A DNA stretch of 64,000 nucleotides from Nitrosarchaeum sp. (lineage in GTDB: Archaea > Thermoproteota > Nitrososphaeria > Nitrososphaerales > Nitrosopumilaceae): positions 62,001 through 126,000 of the forward strand of contig BGOU01000001.1 in NCBI GenBank assembly GCA_003569705.1, read 5' to 3'. Made by a program: the position numbers and the translations under genes. Shown piece after piece: positions 16,207 to 25,046 of this stretch. Numbering within the stretch: position 1 is the stretch's first letter; each line of letters begins with the position of its first letter. The notes under the pieces are model-generated. The model made no database searches, had not been told where the DNA came from, and saw nothing but the letters and a program-made list of their open reading frames with translations.

Positions 16207-16376
16207 TAAAAAACTATCAGAAATATTACAAATTGTGATAGATCATATCATTTAAAAATATCATAAACAATCATTCCAAACATAAATCCTATAGATTTAT
16301 GATAATATTTTAGAATATCGTACTTTATTGATTCTATTTACTATCTATTTTTTATTAATTATACAAATTATACAGT

Positions 16377-16541
16377 ATGCCTGATGAAAGTTGTCGAAAA
16401 TGTGGCAATTTATTATATGATCATCTAAAATGTCCTAGTTGTCGTATGATATTTCAGGAAATTTGCATGAAATGTTGGCAAAAGACACTTCCAAAGTATC
16501 ACACATGTGAATTAGTAAATGAAAATAGGATTCTATTTTAG
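16377..16541 (+). CDS. Small zinc-finger protein, 54 aa
   Basis: ATG start, MPDESCRKCGNLLYDHLKC. Cys pairs CRKC, CPSC and CMKC plus a final HTC make at least two treble-clef or ribbon-like zinc sites. The gene looks leaderless, with an AT-rich TATA-like stretch just upstream. No family is recognised; such proteins are common among archaeal virus and island genes. Confidence 0.6.
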   Translation: MPDESCRKCGNLLYDHLKCPSCRMIFQEICMKCWQKTLPKYHTCELVNENRILF

Positions 16542-17042
16542 TTATATTTTTTTTATTATATTATTTAAAAATAGAATACCATATTTTTTGATATATATCT
16601 ATAATTTAGATAGATAGATTTTAGATATGTATTATAATTTTATTGAGATAAATAAAAAATCATATTTTTTGTGATCATAACACATCTAAATTGCTAATTT
16701 TAGACTATTTTTCACTTAATTAAGGTAAATTAACCTAAAAGTAGCTGTAAAATCAAGTAAATGGTAATTTAATACACTTTATTTTGAATAATAAATTTAG
16801 AAATAAATCTAAAACATATCTATCTATGAATAAAATATAATATTTTTAATTATATAATATCCATATATCATTTATAGAATCTATTTTATTATATTTTAAA
16901 AAAATAGATATATTATATTTTTAAAATATATTTTTTTTAGATATATTTTCTTGAATATATCATACATATCATTGAAAGATAGATATCCTATGCCTAATTT
17001 TAGATGGAAATAGTGCAAAATCTCATGCCCCAACTATCTACA
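16542..17042. other. Very AT-rich gene-free stretch
   Basis: About 500 bases almost without G or C, with repeated tatttttttaga, atagatagatt and atatctatctat motifs in both orientations. I find no open frame with a credible start and no RNA gene. It may be decayed element DNA or a flexible, histone-poor boundary next to the tRNA-Ser copy. Confidence 0.6.
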
Positions 17043-17053
17043 CGATTTAATGG

Positions 17054-17137
17054 CGCGGGGAGAAGGATTTGAACCCACGAGTCATTGCTGACATAGGATT
17101 AGTAATCCCACGCCCTACCAAGCTAGGCGATCCCCGC
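17054..17137 (-). tRNA. tRNA-Ser-like copy with anticodon ACU, probable pseudogene
   Basis: Of 87 bases including CCA, 84 match the tRNA-Ser(GCU) at 7898-7984. The three differences are all transitions towards A/T. One changes the anticodon GCT to ACT, one weakens the anticodon stem to a G-U pair, and one adds a mismatch to the T stem. Archaea do not normally use A34 serine anticodons, so this is most likely a decaying copy. It marks the right edge of the accessory region. Confidence 0.8.
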
Positions 17138-17342
17138 ACAGATTACCTTGAATTAATCTGTAAATAAGTCAATATTTTTATGATATTATTTACTATTTTA
17201 CGAGTCTAACTATCTATTCATAGTAGATTACAAATAAACTAAAATCAAATCAGCAGAGATACAAGGAATGGTCAGTTTTCAATCTAGAAAAACAAAAAGA
17301 AATTAGAATTTAAAAAAATAAAAAGAAAAAAAGATTTTGGTT

Positions 17343-17798
17343 TTATTGTGTCACCGAGATGTGATTGCAGATTATATCTACTAATTTACCATCCACAGCA
17401 TGACTACCTACTTGCACACTTCCCGATGGACAAGAAGCTTGACTACTTCCAATATCATCTAGATGTACCATAGCAGGTGTTCCATCAAATAAAATATGCC
17501 ATGTTCCAGAAGGACCTGGTGGACCTTGTAGACCATTAGTACCATTAATTCCTCTTGGACCTGGTGGACCTTGGGAACCGGATTTTAATTTGAGAGCATC
17601 AATTTGTGTTTGTAATCCTGCTATTGCATCCCATAATGCTTGGAATGGATGTTTGTATTTTTTTTCATCTTTATCTTTCTTGTCTTTACCTTTCTTATCT
17701 TTGTCATCATCAGCAAAAACATTTCCAGATGCAAGAGGACTTGCAAATAGAATAGTTGCTATTGCTAAAAACAAAAACAGATTTGTTTTACTTGTCAT
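17343..17798 (-). CDS. Secreted collagen-like protein
   Basis: The ATG at 17798 (MTSKTNLFLFLAIATILFASP) gives a clean signal peptide; an upstream in-frame ATG at 17834 would only add 12 unlikely residues. After cleavage near VFADD comes a Lys/Asp-rich segment (DDKDKKGKDKKDKD), a short helix, then Gly-X-Y collagen repeats (GPPGPRGINGTNGLQGPPG, about residues 75-98). A small C-terminal domain holds two Cys. It sits in a segment of about 830 bp flanked by an 11-bp direct repeat, between the tRNA-Ser copy and its original neighbour. It is probably surface-exposed. Confidence 0.75.
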   Translation of the reverse strand: MTSKTNLFLFLAIATILFASPLASGNVFADDDKDKKGKDKKDKDEKKYKHPFQALWDAIAGLQTQIDALKLKSGSQGPPGPRGINGTNGLQGPPGPSGTWHILFDGTPAMVHLDDIGSSQASCPSGSVQVGSHAVDGKLVDIICNHISVTQ

Positions 17799-17996
17799 TG
17801 AAAAAATGAAAATATCATAACAGTTAAGGCTCACGGAGCTAAGCTCAGATAGAATATTGATAGAAAAATAAATTATTCAATATAATATGATGATAAACCA
17901 GAGCAACTACAAATGAATGAATAGCAATAGTTTTATAAAAAAAATAATTGAGCATGATATTATTTAGAAAAGTAAGATGTTTTTCTGTAAATAAAT

Positions 17997-18743
17997 TTAT
18001 TCGTCGCCAAACTGATGATAATCAGTCACAATATCATCTAGTTTCATTCTTTTTCCACCTATGATTTTTAAATCAACATTAACAGATTTATTTGAAATAG
18101 TAATAATGTTGTATGTGTTTTCAAATAATCCTCTAACTCTTTCTGATGTCGCAGTTCCTGCATTTACTACCATAAGTTTCCCAAAATTCCATTCCCATGG
18201 TCGATGTTTATGACCACACAAAACAAGATCTACCCCAGTATCCAATATTGTTCTTAAAACATCTCCCGCATCAACTACCGTTAATTGATCAGAGCCAGTA
18301 TCTGGAATTGCTATAAGGTGATGATGCATTGCCAAGATCTTTATTTTGTCTTTGTATTTTTTCATGGTTCTCTCCAACCACAGGTTTTGACGGTATCCTA
18401 CCTCGCCTTCATTTCTATCAGGGCGTGCAGTTCCAAGTGTCACCAAAATTACATCGTCATTTAATTCATTTATTGCTTCAAATGGGAAAAATTTTTTGAA
18501 TAGTAAATAGCCAGTGTTTCGATAATCATGATTCCCACTGATGGCAATAATTTTTTTTGTATTAAATTTCGTCAAGAGGGTCTTACATTTTTCATATTCT
18601 TGTATTAGCCCCTCATTTGTCAAATCACCAGTAATAACTATAACATCAGGATGAAGTTGATTCACCTCATCTACAAGTTGATCAAATTTATCTTGAAGAA
18701 ATTGAGAGCCAACATGAAGATCAGAAATTTGTACAATTATCAT
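17997..18743 (-). CDS. Calcineurin-like metallophosphoesterase
   Basis: The 248-aa protein carries the full metal-binding series: DLH in QISDLHVG (7-14), GDLTN (about 39-43), GNHDY (about 69-73), HHH in AMHHHL and GHKHRPWEW. This is the class III cyclic-nucleotide phosphodiesterase (CpdA/Icc) branch of the calcineurin-like superfamily; the real substrate is unknown. Its last residues (YHQFGDE) are duplicated as a remnant beside the other tRNA-Ser at 8017-8045. Confidence 0.92.
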   Translation of the reverse strand: MIIVQISDLHVGSQFLQDKFDQLVDEVNQLHPDVIVITGDLTNEGLIQEYEKCKTLLTKFNTKKIIAISGNHDYRNTGYLLFKKFFPFEAINELNDDVILVTLGTARPDRNEGEVGYRQNLWLERTMKKYKDKIKILAMHHHLIAIPDTGSDQLTVVDAGDVLRTILDTGVDLVLCGHKHRPWEWNFGKLMVVNAGTATSERVRGLFENTYNIITISNKSVNVDLKIIGGKRMKLDDIVTDYHQFGDE

Positions 18744-18870
18744 ATCCTATCAAAACAAAATAAAATTATGTTAATAAATTACTCCCATACAAAATATAGT
18801 GATTTATAAAAAAAATCAGTTTAATTGGCAAGGGTAGAATTAAATACGCTCAATCAATAATCTCGCTGAA

Positions 18871-19899
18871 ATGGGTAAAAAAGCAGCCGTGATTAATGGT
18901 GATGGAACTGGTCCTGAATTAGTAGATGCCATGATTCATGTCTTAAAAGCTTGCAATAGCCAAATAGAGCTTATTCGCTGTGAAGCAGGCTCAGAGCAAT
19001 GGGAGAAAAATGGTGGAGCCACATACATTCCTGAATCTACATCAAAAATCATGGATGAAAGTAATGCTTGCTACAAAGGTCCCACTACAACTATACCATC
19101 ACCTGATGCTCCAAGAAGTGTAGCTGTTTCTACAAGACAAAAATATCAGCTATACGCAAATGTCAGACCCATTAAGACATACGATAGACTTTCACCAAAT
19201 AAAAAACTTGATTTTGTATGTTTTAGGGAAGCAACTGAAGGATTGTATGCAGGAATTGAGTTTGACACATCTGAAGATTCTGCCATAGCAATTAGAAAAA
19301 CAACAAGAAAGGGTTGTAAAAGAATAGCAGATTCCTCATTTGAATGGGCAAAAAAATATGGATTAAAAAAAGTAATAGCAATTACAAAAAGAAATATTCT
19401 AAAAAGAACTGATGGAATTTTTTGGACTGAAATAGAAAGAGCCGCACAAAAATATCCAGGAATTGAGATTGAAGAGTACTATATTGATAATATGACACAA
19501 CAATTAGTAAAAAATCCCGAGAGATTCAACAATTCTGTTTTGGTAAGCACAAATCTGTTTATGGATATCATATCAGAATGTGCCTCGGGCAACATTGGTT
19601 CAATTGGAAATGTTTATTCTGCAAATCTTGGAGAAAATTATGCAATGTTTGAACCTGCACATGGTAGTGCTCCAAAATACAAAGGAATGAATAAAGTAAA
19701 TCCTACTGCCGCAATTTTATCTGGAGCATGGATGGTAGAATATCTTGGTGAGCCTGAAATTAAAGATGTGATTTTCAAAGCCACCGAGGAAATAATTAAT
19801 GATGGAAAATTTGTGACATACGATATTGGTGGTAATGCTAAAACAAGTGAAATGTCAGATGCAATTGCAAAACGTGCCGCTGAATTGTTAAAAAAATAA
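18871..19899 (+). CDS. NAD-dependent isocitrate/isopropylmalate dehydrogenase family enzyme
   Basis: The 342-aa beta-decarboxylating dehydrogenase has INGDGTGPEL at the N-terminus, substrate-loop Arg residues in YANVRPIKTY and FREATEGLYAG, catalytic Lys/Asp in EYYIDNMTQQLVKNPE, and the coenzyme loop AMFEPAHGSAPKYKG. The EGLYAGIEF version and NMTQQLV fit an NAD-dependent isocitrate dehydrogenase better than LeuB, but homoisocitrate or isopropylmalate cannot be excluded. It would act in the incomplete TCA cycle. The ATG is close behind the promoter, so probably leaderless. Confidence 0.85.
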   Translation: MGKKAAVINGDGTGPELVDAMIHVLKACNSQIELIRCEAGSEQWEKNGGATYIPESTSKIMDESNACYKGPTTTIPSPDAPRSVAVSTRQKYQLYANVRPIKTYDRLSPNKKLDFVCFREATEGLYAGIEFDTSEDSAIAIRKTTRKGCKRIADSSFEWAKKYGLKKVIAITKRNILKRTDGIFWTEIERAAQKYPGIEIEEYYIDNMTQQLVKNPERFNNSVLVSTNLFMDIISECASGNIGSIGNVYSANLGENYAMFEPAHGSAPKYKGMNKVNPTAAILSGAWMVEYLGEPEIKDVIFKATEEIINDGKFVTYDIGGNAKTSEMSDAIAKRAAELLKK

Positions 19900-20439
19900 T
19901 CATTTTTTAGCTTCAACAATTATTAATTCTTCAAAGAACATCTTCTTTTTTGCAAGAATTCGAGGACTGAGACCTAATTTTTGTGCGTAATCCATTAGTT
20001 TTTGATAGTCAGAAAGAGACGAAGTTACAAAAAGGAACTTGCCCCCTATTTTGATATTTTTATAAATCGAATCAAATATTTTTTTAGGGACTTCAAATCC
20101 ATCTTTTCCTCCATCAGTGGTAGCATCCAAAATTTCATCTGTTGCAAGATATGGGAGATTGCATATAACTAGATCAAATTCCAATGTTAGCGCATCAGAA
20201 CCATTGCAACAAACTAAATTTTTTGTACGATATGTTTGATTGTTTAATACGACAAAATTAATGTCAGTTCCAACAACAAAGGTAAAATTTTCAGATAATA
20301 GTTTTGTCAGATATCCAGAACCGCTTCCAACATCTAGCGCAGAAAGTCCTTTCTCTTTTTCAATATAATCAGCAAGGAAGAATGTATCTTCGGATGGAGA
20401 ATATTCCTCATCTCTTAAGAATTTGTTTTGCAAGATCAA
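19900..20439 (-). CDS. HemK/PrmC-like release-factor glutamine methyltransferase
   Basis: A 179-aa class I methyltransferase with EYSPSEDTFFLADYI at the N-terminus, motif I ALDVGSGSGYLT and the catalytic NLPYLAT motif (the NPPY variant). In archaea and eukaryotes the short HemK2/Mtq2 form methylates the GGQ glutamine of release factor aRF1. It overlaps ksgA by 32 bases at the end of the L21e-rpoF-DUF655-ksgA series, an arrangement conserved in many archaea. Confidence 0.88.
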   Translation of the reverse strand: MILQNKFLRDEEYSPSEDTFFLADYIEKEKGLSALDVGSGSGYLTKLLSENFTFVVGTDINFVVLNNQTYRTKNLVCCNGSDALTLEFDLVICNLPYLATDEILDATTDGGKDGFEVPKKIFDSIYKNIKIGGKFLFVTSSLSDYQKLMDYAQKLGLSPRILAKKKMFFEELIIVEAKK

Positions 20440-21115
20440 TTATTTCATCACCTGAAAGGTCATCTAGTCGTTTCACTATTACTGTTTCTTTTCCAAACTG
20501 CTTAAAGATATTTTGGATTGTTTTTCGTCTATATGAGAACATTTTGTTTACTACATGAATGAGATCTTTTTCAACGGATTGTTTTTTAGTAATTTTAAGA
20601 ACCACAGACTCAACATTTGGAGGTGGAGAAAAATTTTTCTGTCCCACATCTAAGAATTTTTCAATCTCAAAAGCATAATTTGCAATAATACTAATAGATC
20701 TTCTACATTTTGCAGATTTTGTAAGTAGTTTTTCTGCAAACTCTTTTTGCACCATAATTACACCATGAGAGAAAGGAGTGATTGCTAGCCACTCTATTGC
20801 TTCTTTGCTTTTTGAATAAGGGAGATTAGATACAAAAATAGAAAAAACATCTTGTCTTTTGAAGCCGTCACCAAACTCTATGGACAGATTATTAATATTG
20901 GAAAAATGAGATTTTGCTTTCTCATACAACTCCTTGTCTGTATCTATCGAAATCACTTTTTTTGCATTTTCACATAATAATGGAGTTAAAATGCCCAATC
21001 CAGTACCTAACTCAAACACCACGTCATTTTTACTAATGGTGGCCTCAGAAACGATTGATTTTGCTATTGTATTTGAGGTTAGAAAGTGTTGGCCTAGTCT
21101 TTTTCGTTTAATCAT
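20408..21115 (-). CDS. ksgA: 16S rRNA dimethyladenosine transferase
   Basis: The start KRKRLGQHFLTSNTIAKSIV is the KsgA/Dim1 signature, followed by motif I FELGTGLGILT and the catalytic NLPYSKSK motif, then a C-terminal helical part (FSPPPNVESVVL, FSYRRKTIQNIFKQF). It dimethylates the two adjacent adenosines in helix 45 of 16S rRNA. At 235 aa it is somewhat shorter than the usual 260-280. It overlaps DUF655 by 4 bases (ATGA), and its 3' end overlaps prmC. Confidence 0.93.
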   Translation of the reverse strand: MIKRKRLGQHFLTSNTIAKSIVSEATISKNDVVFELGTGLGILTPLLCENAKKVISIDTDKELYEKAKSHFSNINNLSIEFGDGFKRQDVFSIFVSNLPYSKSKEAIEWLAITPFSHGVIMVQKEFAEKLLTKSAKCRRSISIIANYAFEIEKFLDVGQKNFSPPPNVESVVLKITKKQSVEKDLIHVVNKMFSYRRKTIQNIFKQFGKETVIVKRLDDLSGDEIIDLAKQILKR

Positions 21116-21678
21116 TTTTTGACAAAAATATTCATTCTACTTTCACCCGTAATCTCATCCATGATTCTCGCTGAAATATGCTTGATTGGATCTTTGAATC
21201 CTACTCTTTCCTGCAAATCAGCATAACTTTGAAATTTTTTCTTTTCTCTTTCTTCTATCATGATTTTCATGTATGTTTTTCCGATTCCAGGAATCAATTC
21301 AAGCGCGTGAATTCTTGGGGTTAACGGTCTTGCATTGTTAATATATTCTACAAATCTTGCCTCATTGAAAGTTACAATATTTTCAACAACTCCAGATAAT
21401 TCACTTTGAGCAGATGAAGAAATTTGTTCATACTCTAACTTTCCTAAAACAGAAAGGATTTTTGTTCTTCCTTCTTTTCCAATGTAAATTCTTTCTCCAA
21501 CATCAAATGCAGAATTTGGAATTCCAAGAACTTCTAATAATGTTAATCTATCTTCTCCAATGGCAGTAATAATAATTCCATCACGTCCACGTACAGTAGA
21601 AGATTTTCCACGAGGATTAAAATCTAAAACATATGCATGTTCCTCATACTTTCTAGGTGGGGATTGAGCCCTGTACAA
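21112..21678 (-). CDS. DUF655 RNA-binding protein
   Basis: A 188-aa protein with an S1/OB-like N-terminal half (YVLDFNPRGKS, ERIYIGKEGRTK) and a helix-hairpin-helix C-terminal half (HALELIPGIGKTYMKIMIEERE). This matches the archaeal DUF655 family, which is almost always encoded between rpoF and ksgA, as here. It probably binds RNA or DNA; the precise role is not established. A 4-base overlap with ksgA indicates one transcript. Confidence 0.9.
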   Translation of the reverse strand: MYRAQSPPRKYEEHAYVLDFNPRGKSSTVRGRDGIIITAIGEDRLTLLEVLGIPNSAFDVGERIYIGKEGRTKILSVLGKLEYEQISSSAQSELSGVVENIVTFNEARFVEYINNARPLTPRIHALELIPGIGKTYMKIMIEEREKKKFQSYADLQERVGFKDPIKHISARIMDEITGESRMNIFVKK

Positions 21679-21698
21679 AATAAATCTCTCCGGGAAAG

Positions 21699-22025
21699 TT
21701 AAGAATGCTCCTTGATGATCTTGAGCATTTTTGCTAGAGTCTCAGCAAGAATAAGTTTCTTCCAACCAAAGGTAAATGAACGTAGTTCAGCTAAGCTGGT
21801 TGGTCTAATATTTACAATTTCAACAGATTCTTCTTCTGTTAATTCACAATCTTTCATTAGTTGTTTTTTCATATCTTTGGCATCTTTAGAATCAATTTTT
21901 GAGAATTTTGAAACATAGTCATATGTCCAACGCTGAATTTGATCCATTTCTTCGACATCAACTTTACCTAAAATCTCCTTAACTTCTGAAAGAGAAATGC
22001 TTTGTTTCTTTTTTATCTCTTCCAT
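21699..22025 (-). CDS. rpoF: RNA polymerase subunit F (Rpb4)
   Basis: A 108-aa helical protein with KKKQSISLSEVKEIL at the N-terminus and an HRDC-like end (IVNIRPTSLAELRSFTFG) typical of archaeal RpoF. With RpoE it forms the stalk of RNA polymerase, contacting nascent RNA and initiation factors. It follows L21e by 3 bases and precedes DUF655, the conserved archaeal order. Confidence 0.92.
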   Translation of the reverse strand: MEEIKKKQSISLSEVKEILGKVDVEEMDQIQRWTYDYVSKFSKIDSKDAKDMKKQLMKDCELTEEESVEIVNIRPTSLAELRSFTFGWKKLILAETLAKMLKIIKEHS

Positions 22026-22027
22026 GA

Positions 22028-22327
22028 TTATACACCGAACGGTTTGATATGATCTAATCGAGTGATTAAGGTTTTTGTTTTATTTCCTAATTTTACATCA
22101 AGAGTAATAGCACGTCTACCAACATTTGTGATTCTACCTACTTTTCCATGATAACGTCTGTGAGGTAATCCTTTGTGCTGTCTAGGATCAATAATGACAA
22201 GTGCTTGTTCACCTTCATGATACACTTGAAGTAGGAAAGATACGCCTCTAGGAGCGGTTTTAGTCATTACAGCTCTTGCTTTGTGCTTAAATCCATGTGA
22301 ACGACCGTGTGATTTCTTAGTTGCCAT
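22028..22327 (-). CDS. rpl21e: 50S ribosomal protein L21e
   Basis: A basic protein of 99 aa beginning KKSHGRSHGFKHKARAVMTK, with the SH3-like core ALVIIDPRQHKGLPHRRYHG and VGRRAITLDVKLGNK, diagnostic of eukaryotic/archaeal L21e. It is the first gene of the L21e-rpoF-DUF655-ksgA-prmC operon. Confidence 0.95.
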   Translation of the reverse strand: MATKKSHGRSHGFKHKARAVMTKTAPRGVSFLLQVYHEGEQALVIIDPRQHKGLPHRRYHGKVGRITNVGRRAITLDVKLGNKTKTLITRLDHIKPFGV

Positions 22328-22383
22328 ATCTGAGTAGATTTCCTAATGACCCTATTTTAACACTTACGACTTGAGATATGCCA

Positions 22384-23439
22384 TTAACTGAGAATATCTG
22401 TTCTAAGTTGCCCACATGCAGCTGATATTTCCGATCCTTTTTCCACACGGATTGTGCAGTTCACACCAGCATTGAGTAGTATTCTTTCAAATTCAAGAAC
22501 ATTTCGTTTAGATGGACGTTGAAAATTACCCGCCGTTGGATTTATTGGAATTAGATTAACATGAGAACCATTACCCTCTAAAAGCAAAGCAAGTTCTTTT
22601 GCAATTTCTGGAGAGTCATTAACACCCTCAATTAGAGCATACTCAAATGTGACACGTCTTCCTGTCTTCTTGAAATAACGTTTTCCAGCTGCAATCAAAT
22701 CCTTCACTGAATTAGGTCCTGCGGTTGGGACTAATTTTTGTCGCAGTTTATCATTTGGAGCATGTAATGATATTGCAAGTCCGATTTGTAGATCTTCATC
22801 AGCAAGACGATCAATGCCAGAGATTATACCGATTGTCGAAATAGTGATGTTTCGTTGTCCAATGCCAAAACCTCTGCTGTGTGTCAGTAAACGTACAGCA
22901 CGTATTGTTTCATCATAATTTGCCAGAGGTTCTCCCATACCCATAAAAACCAAGTTAGTTACATGTTGACCACGTTTTTCAAGAAGATGTGCAAAATGAA
23001 TTACCTGTGCAACAATTTCTTCAGCTTTTATGTTACGTTCAAATCCCATTTGTCCTGTTGCACAAAATGTACAGCCCATTGCACAACCAACTTGAGTTGA
23101 AACACAGATAGTAGATCTTGGATGACCATTAATCTTTGATGACGGGTATTGTATCAAAACTGTTTCAACTGGAGTTCCATCAACAAGATTGAGAAGTAAC
23201 TTTGTTGTATCTCCATCCTCACTTACAATACGATGAACTTCAATTGCAGAGCCAATTGCATATCCCTCTGCAATGAGTTTATCTCGCATTGCGGTAGGCA
23301 GCTGTCGTAATTCAGAGATATCCTTTGGAAATTTATAGTAAAGGGGATAAAGAATTTGATCAGCACGGTAACGTGGTTGACCCATATCAATGAGCAATTT
23401 TTCCATTTCCTCTGGGAGTAAGCGATAAAGATCTTTCAT
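22384..23439 (-). CDS. rlmN: RlmN-family radical SAM 23S rRNA/tRNA adenine C2-methyltransferase
   Basis: The 351-aa protein has an N-terminal HhH-like domain (YRADQILYPLYYKFPKDIS) and a radical SAM core with CAMGCTFC at 119-126. A C-terminal catalytic Cys at about 342 (SAACGQLR) is the methyl-carrying residue of this family; a second Cys near 112 precedes the cluster motif. It makes 2-methyladenosine in bacterial 23S rRNA (A2503) and some tRNAs. The family is essentially bacterial, so an archaeal copy suggests old horizontal transfer. The target in this organism is not known. Confidence 0.93.
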   Translation of the reverse strand: MKDLYRLLPEEMEKLLIDMGQPRYRADQILYPLYYKFPKDISELRQLPTAMRDKLIAEGYAIGSAIEVHRIVSEDGDTTKLLLNLVDGTPVETVLIQYPSSKINGHPRSTICVSTQVGCAMGCTFCATGQMGFERNIKAEEIVAQVIHFAHLLEKRGQHVTNLVFMGMGEPLANYDETIRAVRLLTHSRGFGIGQRNITISTIGIISGIDRLADEDLQIGLAISLHAPNDKLRQKLVPTAGPNSVKDLIAAGKRYFKKTGRRVTFEYALIEGVNDSPEIAKELALLLEGNGSHVNLIPINPTAGNFQRPSKRNVLEFERILLNAGVNCTIRVEKGSEISAACGQLRTDILS

Positions 23440-23622
23440 AGTATGATCACTTTATTTTTAGAATATACATATTCAGTCATTACTATAATAGCATGATATT
23501 ATAATTTAATCAGTTCTCAACAAGTGCAGTATGATTTTGATCAATACTTACAAAGCATGGTTGGAAAATAAAACAAGAAATTAGGATGTAGATTTAGGGT
23601 AAAAAATAAAGAAAAAGAAGAT

Positions 23623-24738
23623 TTACTCTTCTATGGACTCTAAATCATCAGAATCAGTATCATCTGTGACTTGAACCATCTCTAGTTCAGCAGATTCAAC
23701 CGTAATTTCTGGTTCAGATTCTTTTTCCTTTTTAGTCACTTTTTTGGCTGTCTTTTTAGTGGGTTTTTTTTCTGCATCTTCCAGATCCATTACTCCTGCT
23801 TCACCCAGAGCAAAGATTACCTCTTCTTCGGGATGATGAGGACTGTCCACCATTCGTGCGATTCGTTTCTTACCTGATTTCTTAAAGTAGATTCTATACG
23901 TAGAAGTGTGTGCAACTACGTTTCCGCCTATTGGACGAGTTGGATCACCAAAGAAAACATCAGGGGATGCCATAACTTGATTTGTTGCAATTGCAGCACA
24001 GTTGTAAGTTTCTGCAATTCTAGACAACATGTGAACAAAGTGATTTAGTTTTTGTTGTCTATTTGATAATGTTCCTCTACCTAGATATTCAGCACGGAAC
24101 AATCCAACTGCAGAATCTACAACAATTAATCGAATGTTATTTTCTTGAATCACAGGACCTGCTTCCTCAAGAATCAATGTTTGGTGTGCACTGTTGTATG
24201 CACGTGCTACAATTATTCTATCAAGAACTTTTTCCGGATCCATTTCGTGTGCTTGTGCGATAGATACAATTCTTTCAGGTCTGAAAGTATTTTCTGTATC
24301 AATATACAAAACACCTCCATCCAATCCACCTTCTGTTTTTGGTTTTTGAACCATTACAGCTAGTGTATGTGCAAATTGGGTTTTACCTGAACCAAATTCA
24401 CCATAAACTTCTGTGAGAGCTTGTGTTTCAACACCACCATCAAATAGCGTGTCAAGACAATTAGTACCAGTTGTAATTTTACCAATATCTTGTCTGCGCT
24501 TGTAGACTTCAGTTGCTGTAACAAAATCTCTGGAAAGTAATCCAGTTTCAACTAGATGTTGTCTTGCTTTATTGACAATTTTTTCTGCGGTATCTTTTTC
24601 CATTCCAGTTATTTCTGCAATTTCCACAGGACCTCTTACGATAAGATCCATAACATTGTGTACTCCTGCATCGGATAATTTTCTAGTAGTTACAGGACCT
24701 ACGCCCTCCAAACTATCTAATCTCAAATCTTCTACCAT
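23623..24738 (-). CDS. radA: DNA repair recombinase RadA
   Basis: Order: HhH domain (LEGVGPVTTRKLSDAG), polymerisation linker (DFVTATEVYKRRQ), RecA core with Walker A GEFGSGKT (113-120) and Walker B LIVVDS, then the L2 region (FGDPTRPIGGNVVAH). It catalyses strand exchange in homologous recombination. After the normal RadA end (EEEVIFALGEAGVMD) there is an extra low-complexity tail of about 50 residues, first Lys-rich (KKPTKKTAKKVTKKEKE), then acidic, that most RadA lack. Confidence 0.95.
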   Translation of the reverse strand: MVEDLRLDSLEGVGPVTTRKLSDAGVHNVMDLIVRGPVEIAEITGMEKDTAEKIVNKARQHLVETGLLSRDFVTATEVYKRRQDIGKITTGTNCLDTLFDGGVETQALTEVYGEFGSGKTQFAHTLAVMVQKPKTEGGLDGGVLYIDTENTFRPERIVSIAQAHEMDPEKVLDRIIVARAYNSAHQTLILEEAGPVIQENNIRLIVVDSAVGLFRAEYLGRGTLSNRQQKLNHFVHMLSRIAETYNCAAIATNQVMASPDVFFGDPTRPIGGNVVAHTSTYRIYFKKSGKKRIARMVDSPHHPEEEVIFALGEAGVMDLEDAEKKPTKKTAKKVTKKEKESEPEITVESAELEMVQVTDDTDSDDLESIEE

Positions 24739-24822
24739 ACCGTATGGTACGGTACTAGTACTTTATAACAGTATTGTTTTGAAAAATGATCGCAAAAAGA
24801 CAACTTGTTGTAATGTTTTGAG

Positions 24823-25005
24823 CTAACGTCTCTTTCTTCTTTGACCAGGTTTATTTTGTCCTGGAAATCTTCCCAAGGCAAATCGTTTTTTGAAATTACT
24901 CTTATTTCTAAGGCTAGAATTTGTACCAACTATTTTTCTTCCTTCAACTTTTGGAGTCTGTCCTCTTACTTTACCTGCTTTTGTAAGTGAACCGTGAGTT
25001 GCCAT
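24823..25005 (-). CDS. rps30e: 30S ribosomal protein S30e
   Basis: A 60-aa basic protein: THGSLTKAGKVRGQTPKVEG, then FKKRFALGRFPGQNKPGQRR. The HGSLxxAGKVRxQTPKV start is diagnostic of S30e, found in eukaryotes and a subset of archaea. In eukaryotes it is made as a ubiquitin-like fusion; here it is free. It is transcribed alone between radA and the radical SAM gene. Confidence 0.93.
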   Translation of the reverse strand: MATHGSLTKAGKVRGQTPKVEGRKIVGTNSSLRNKSNFKKRFALGRFPGQNKPGQRRKRR

Positions 25006-25046
25006 AATTCAATCAAACAAAATAGTAAATTTATGTATTTGTATGA

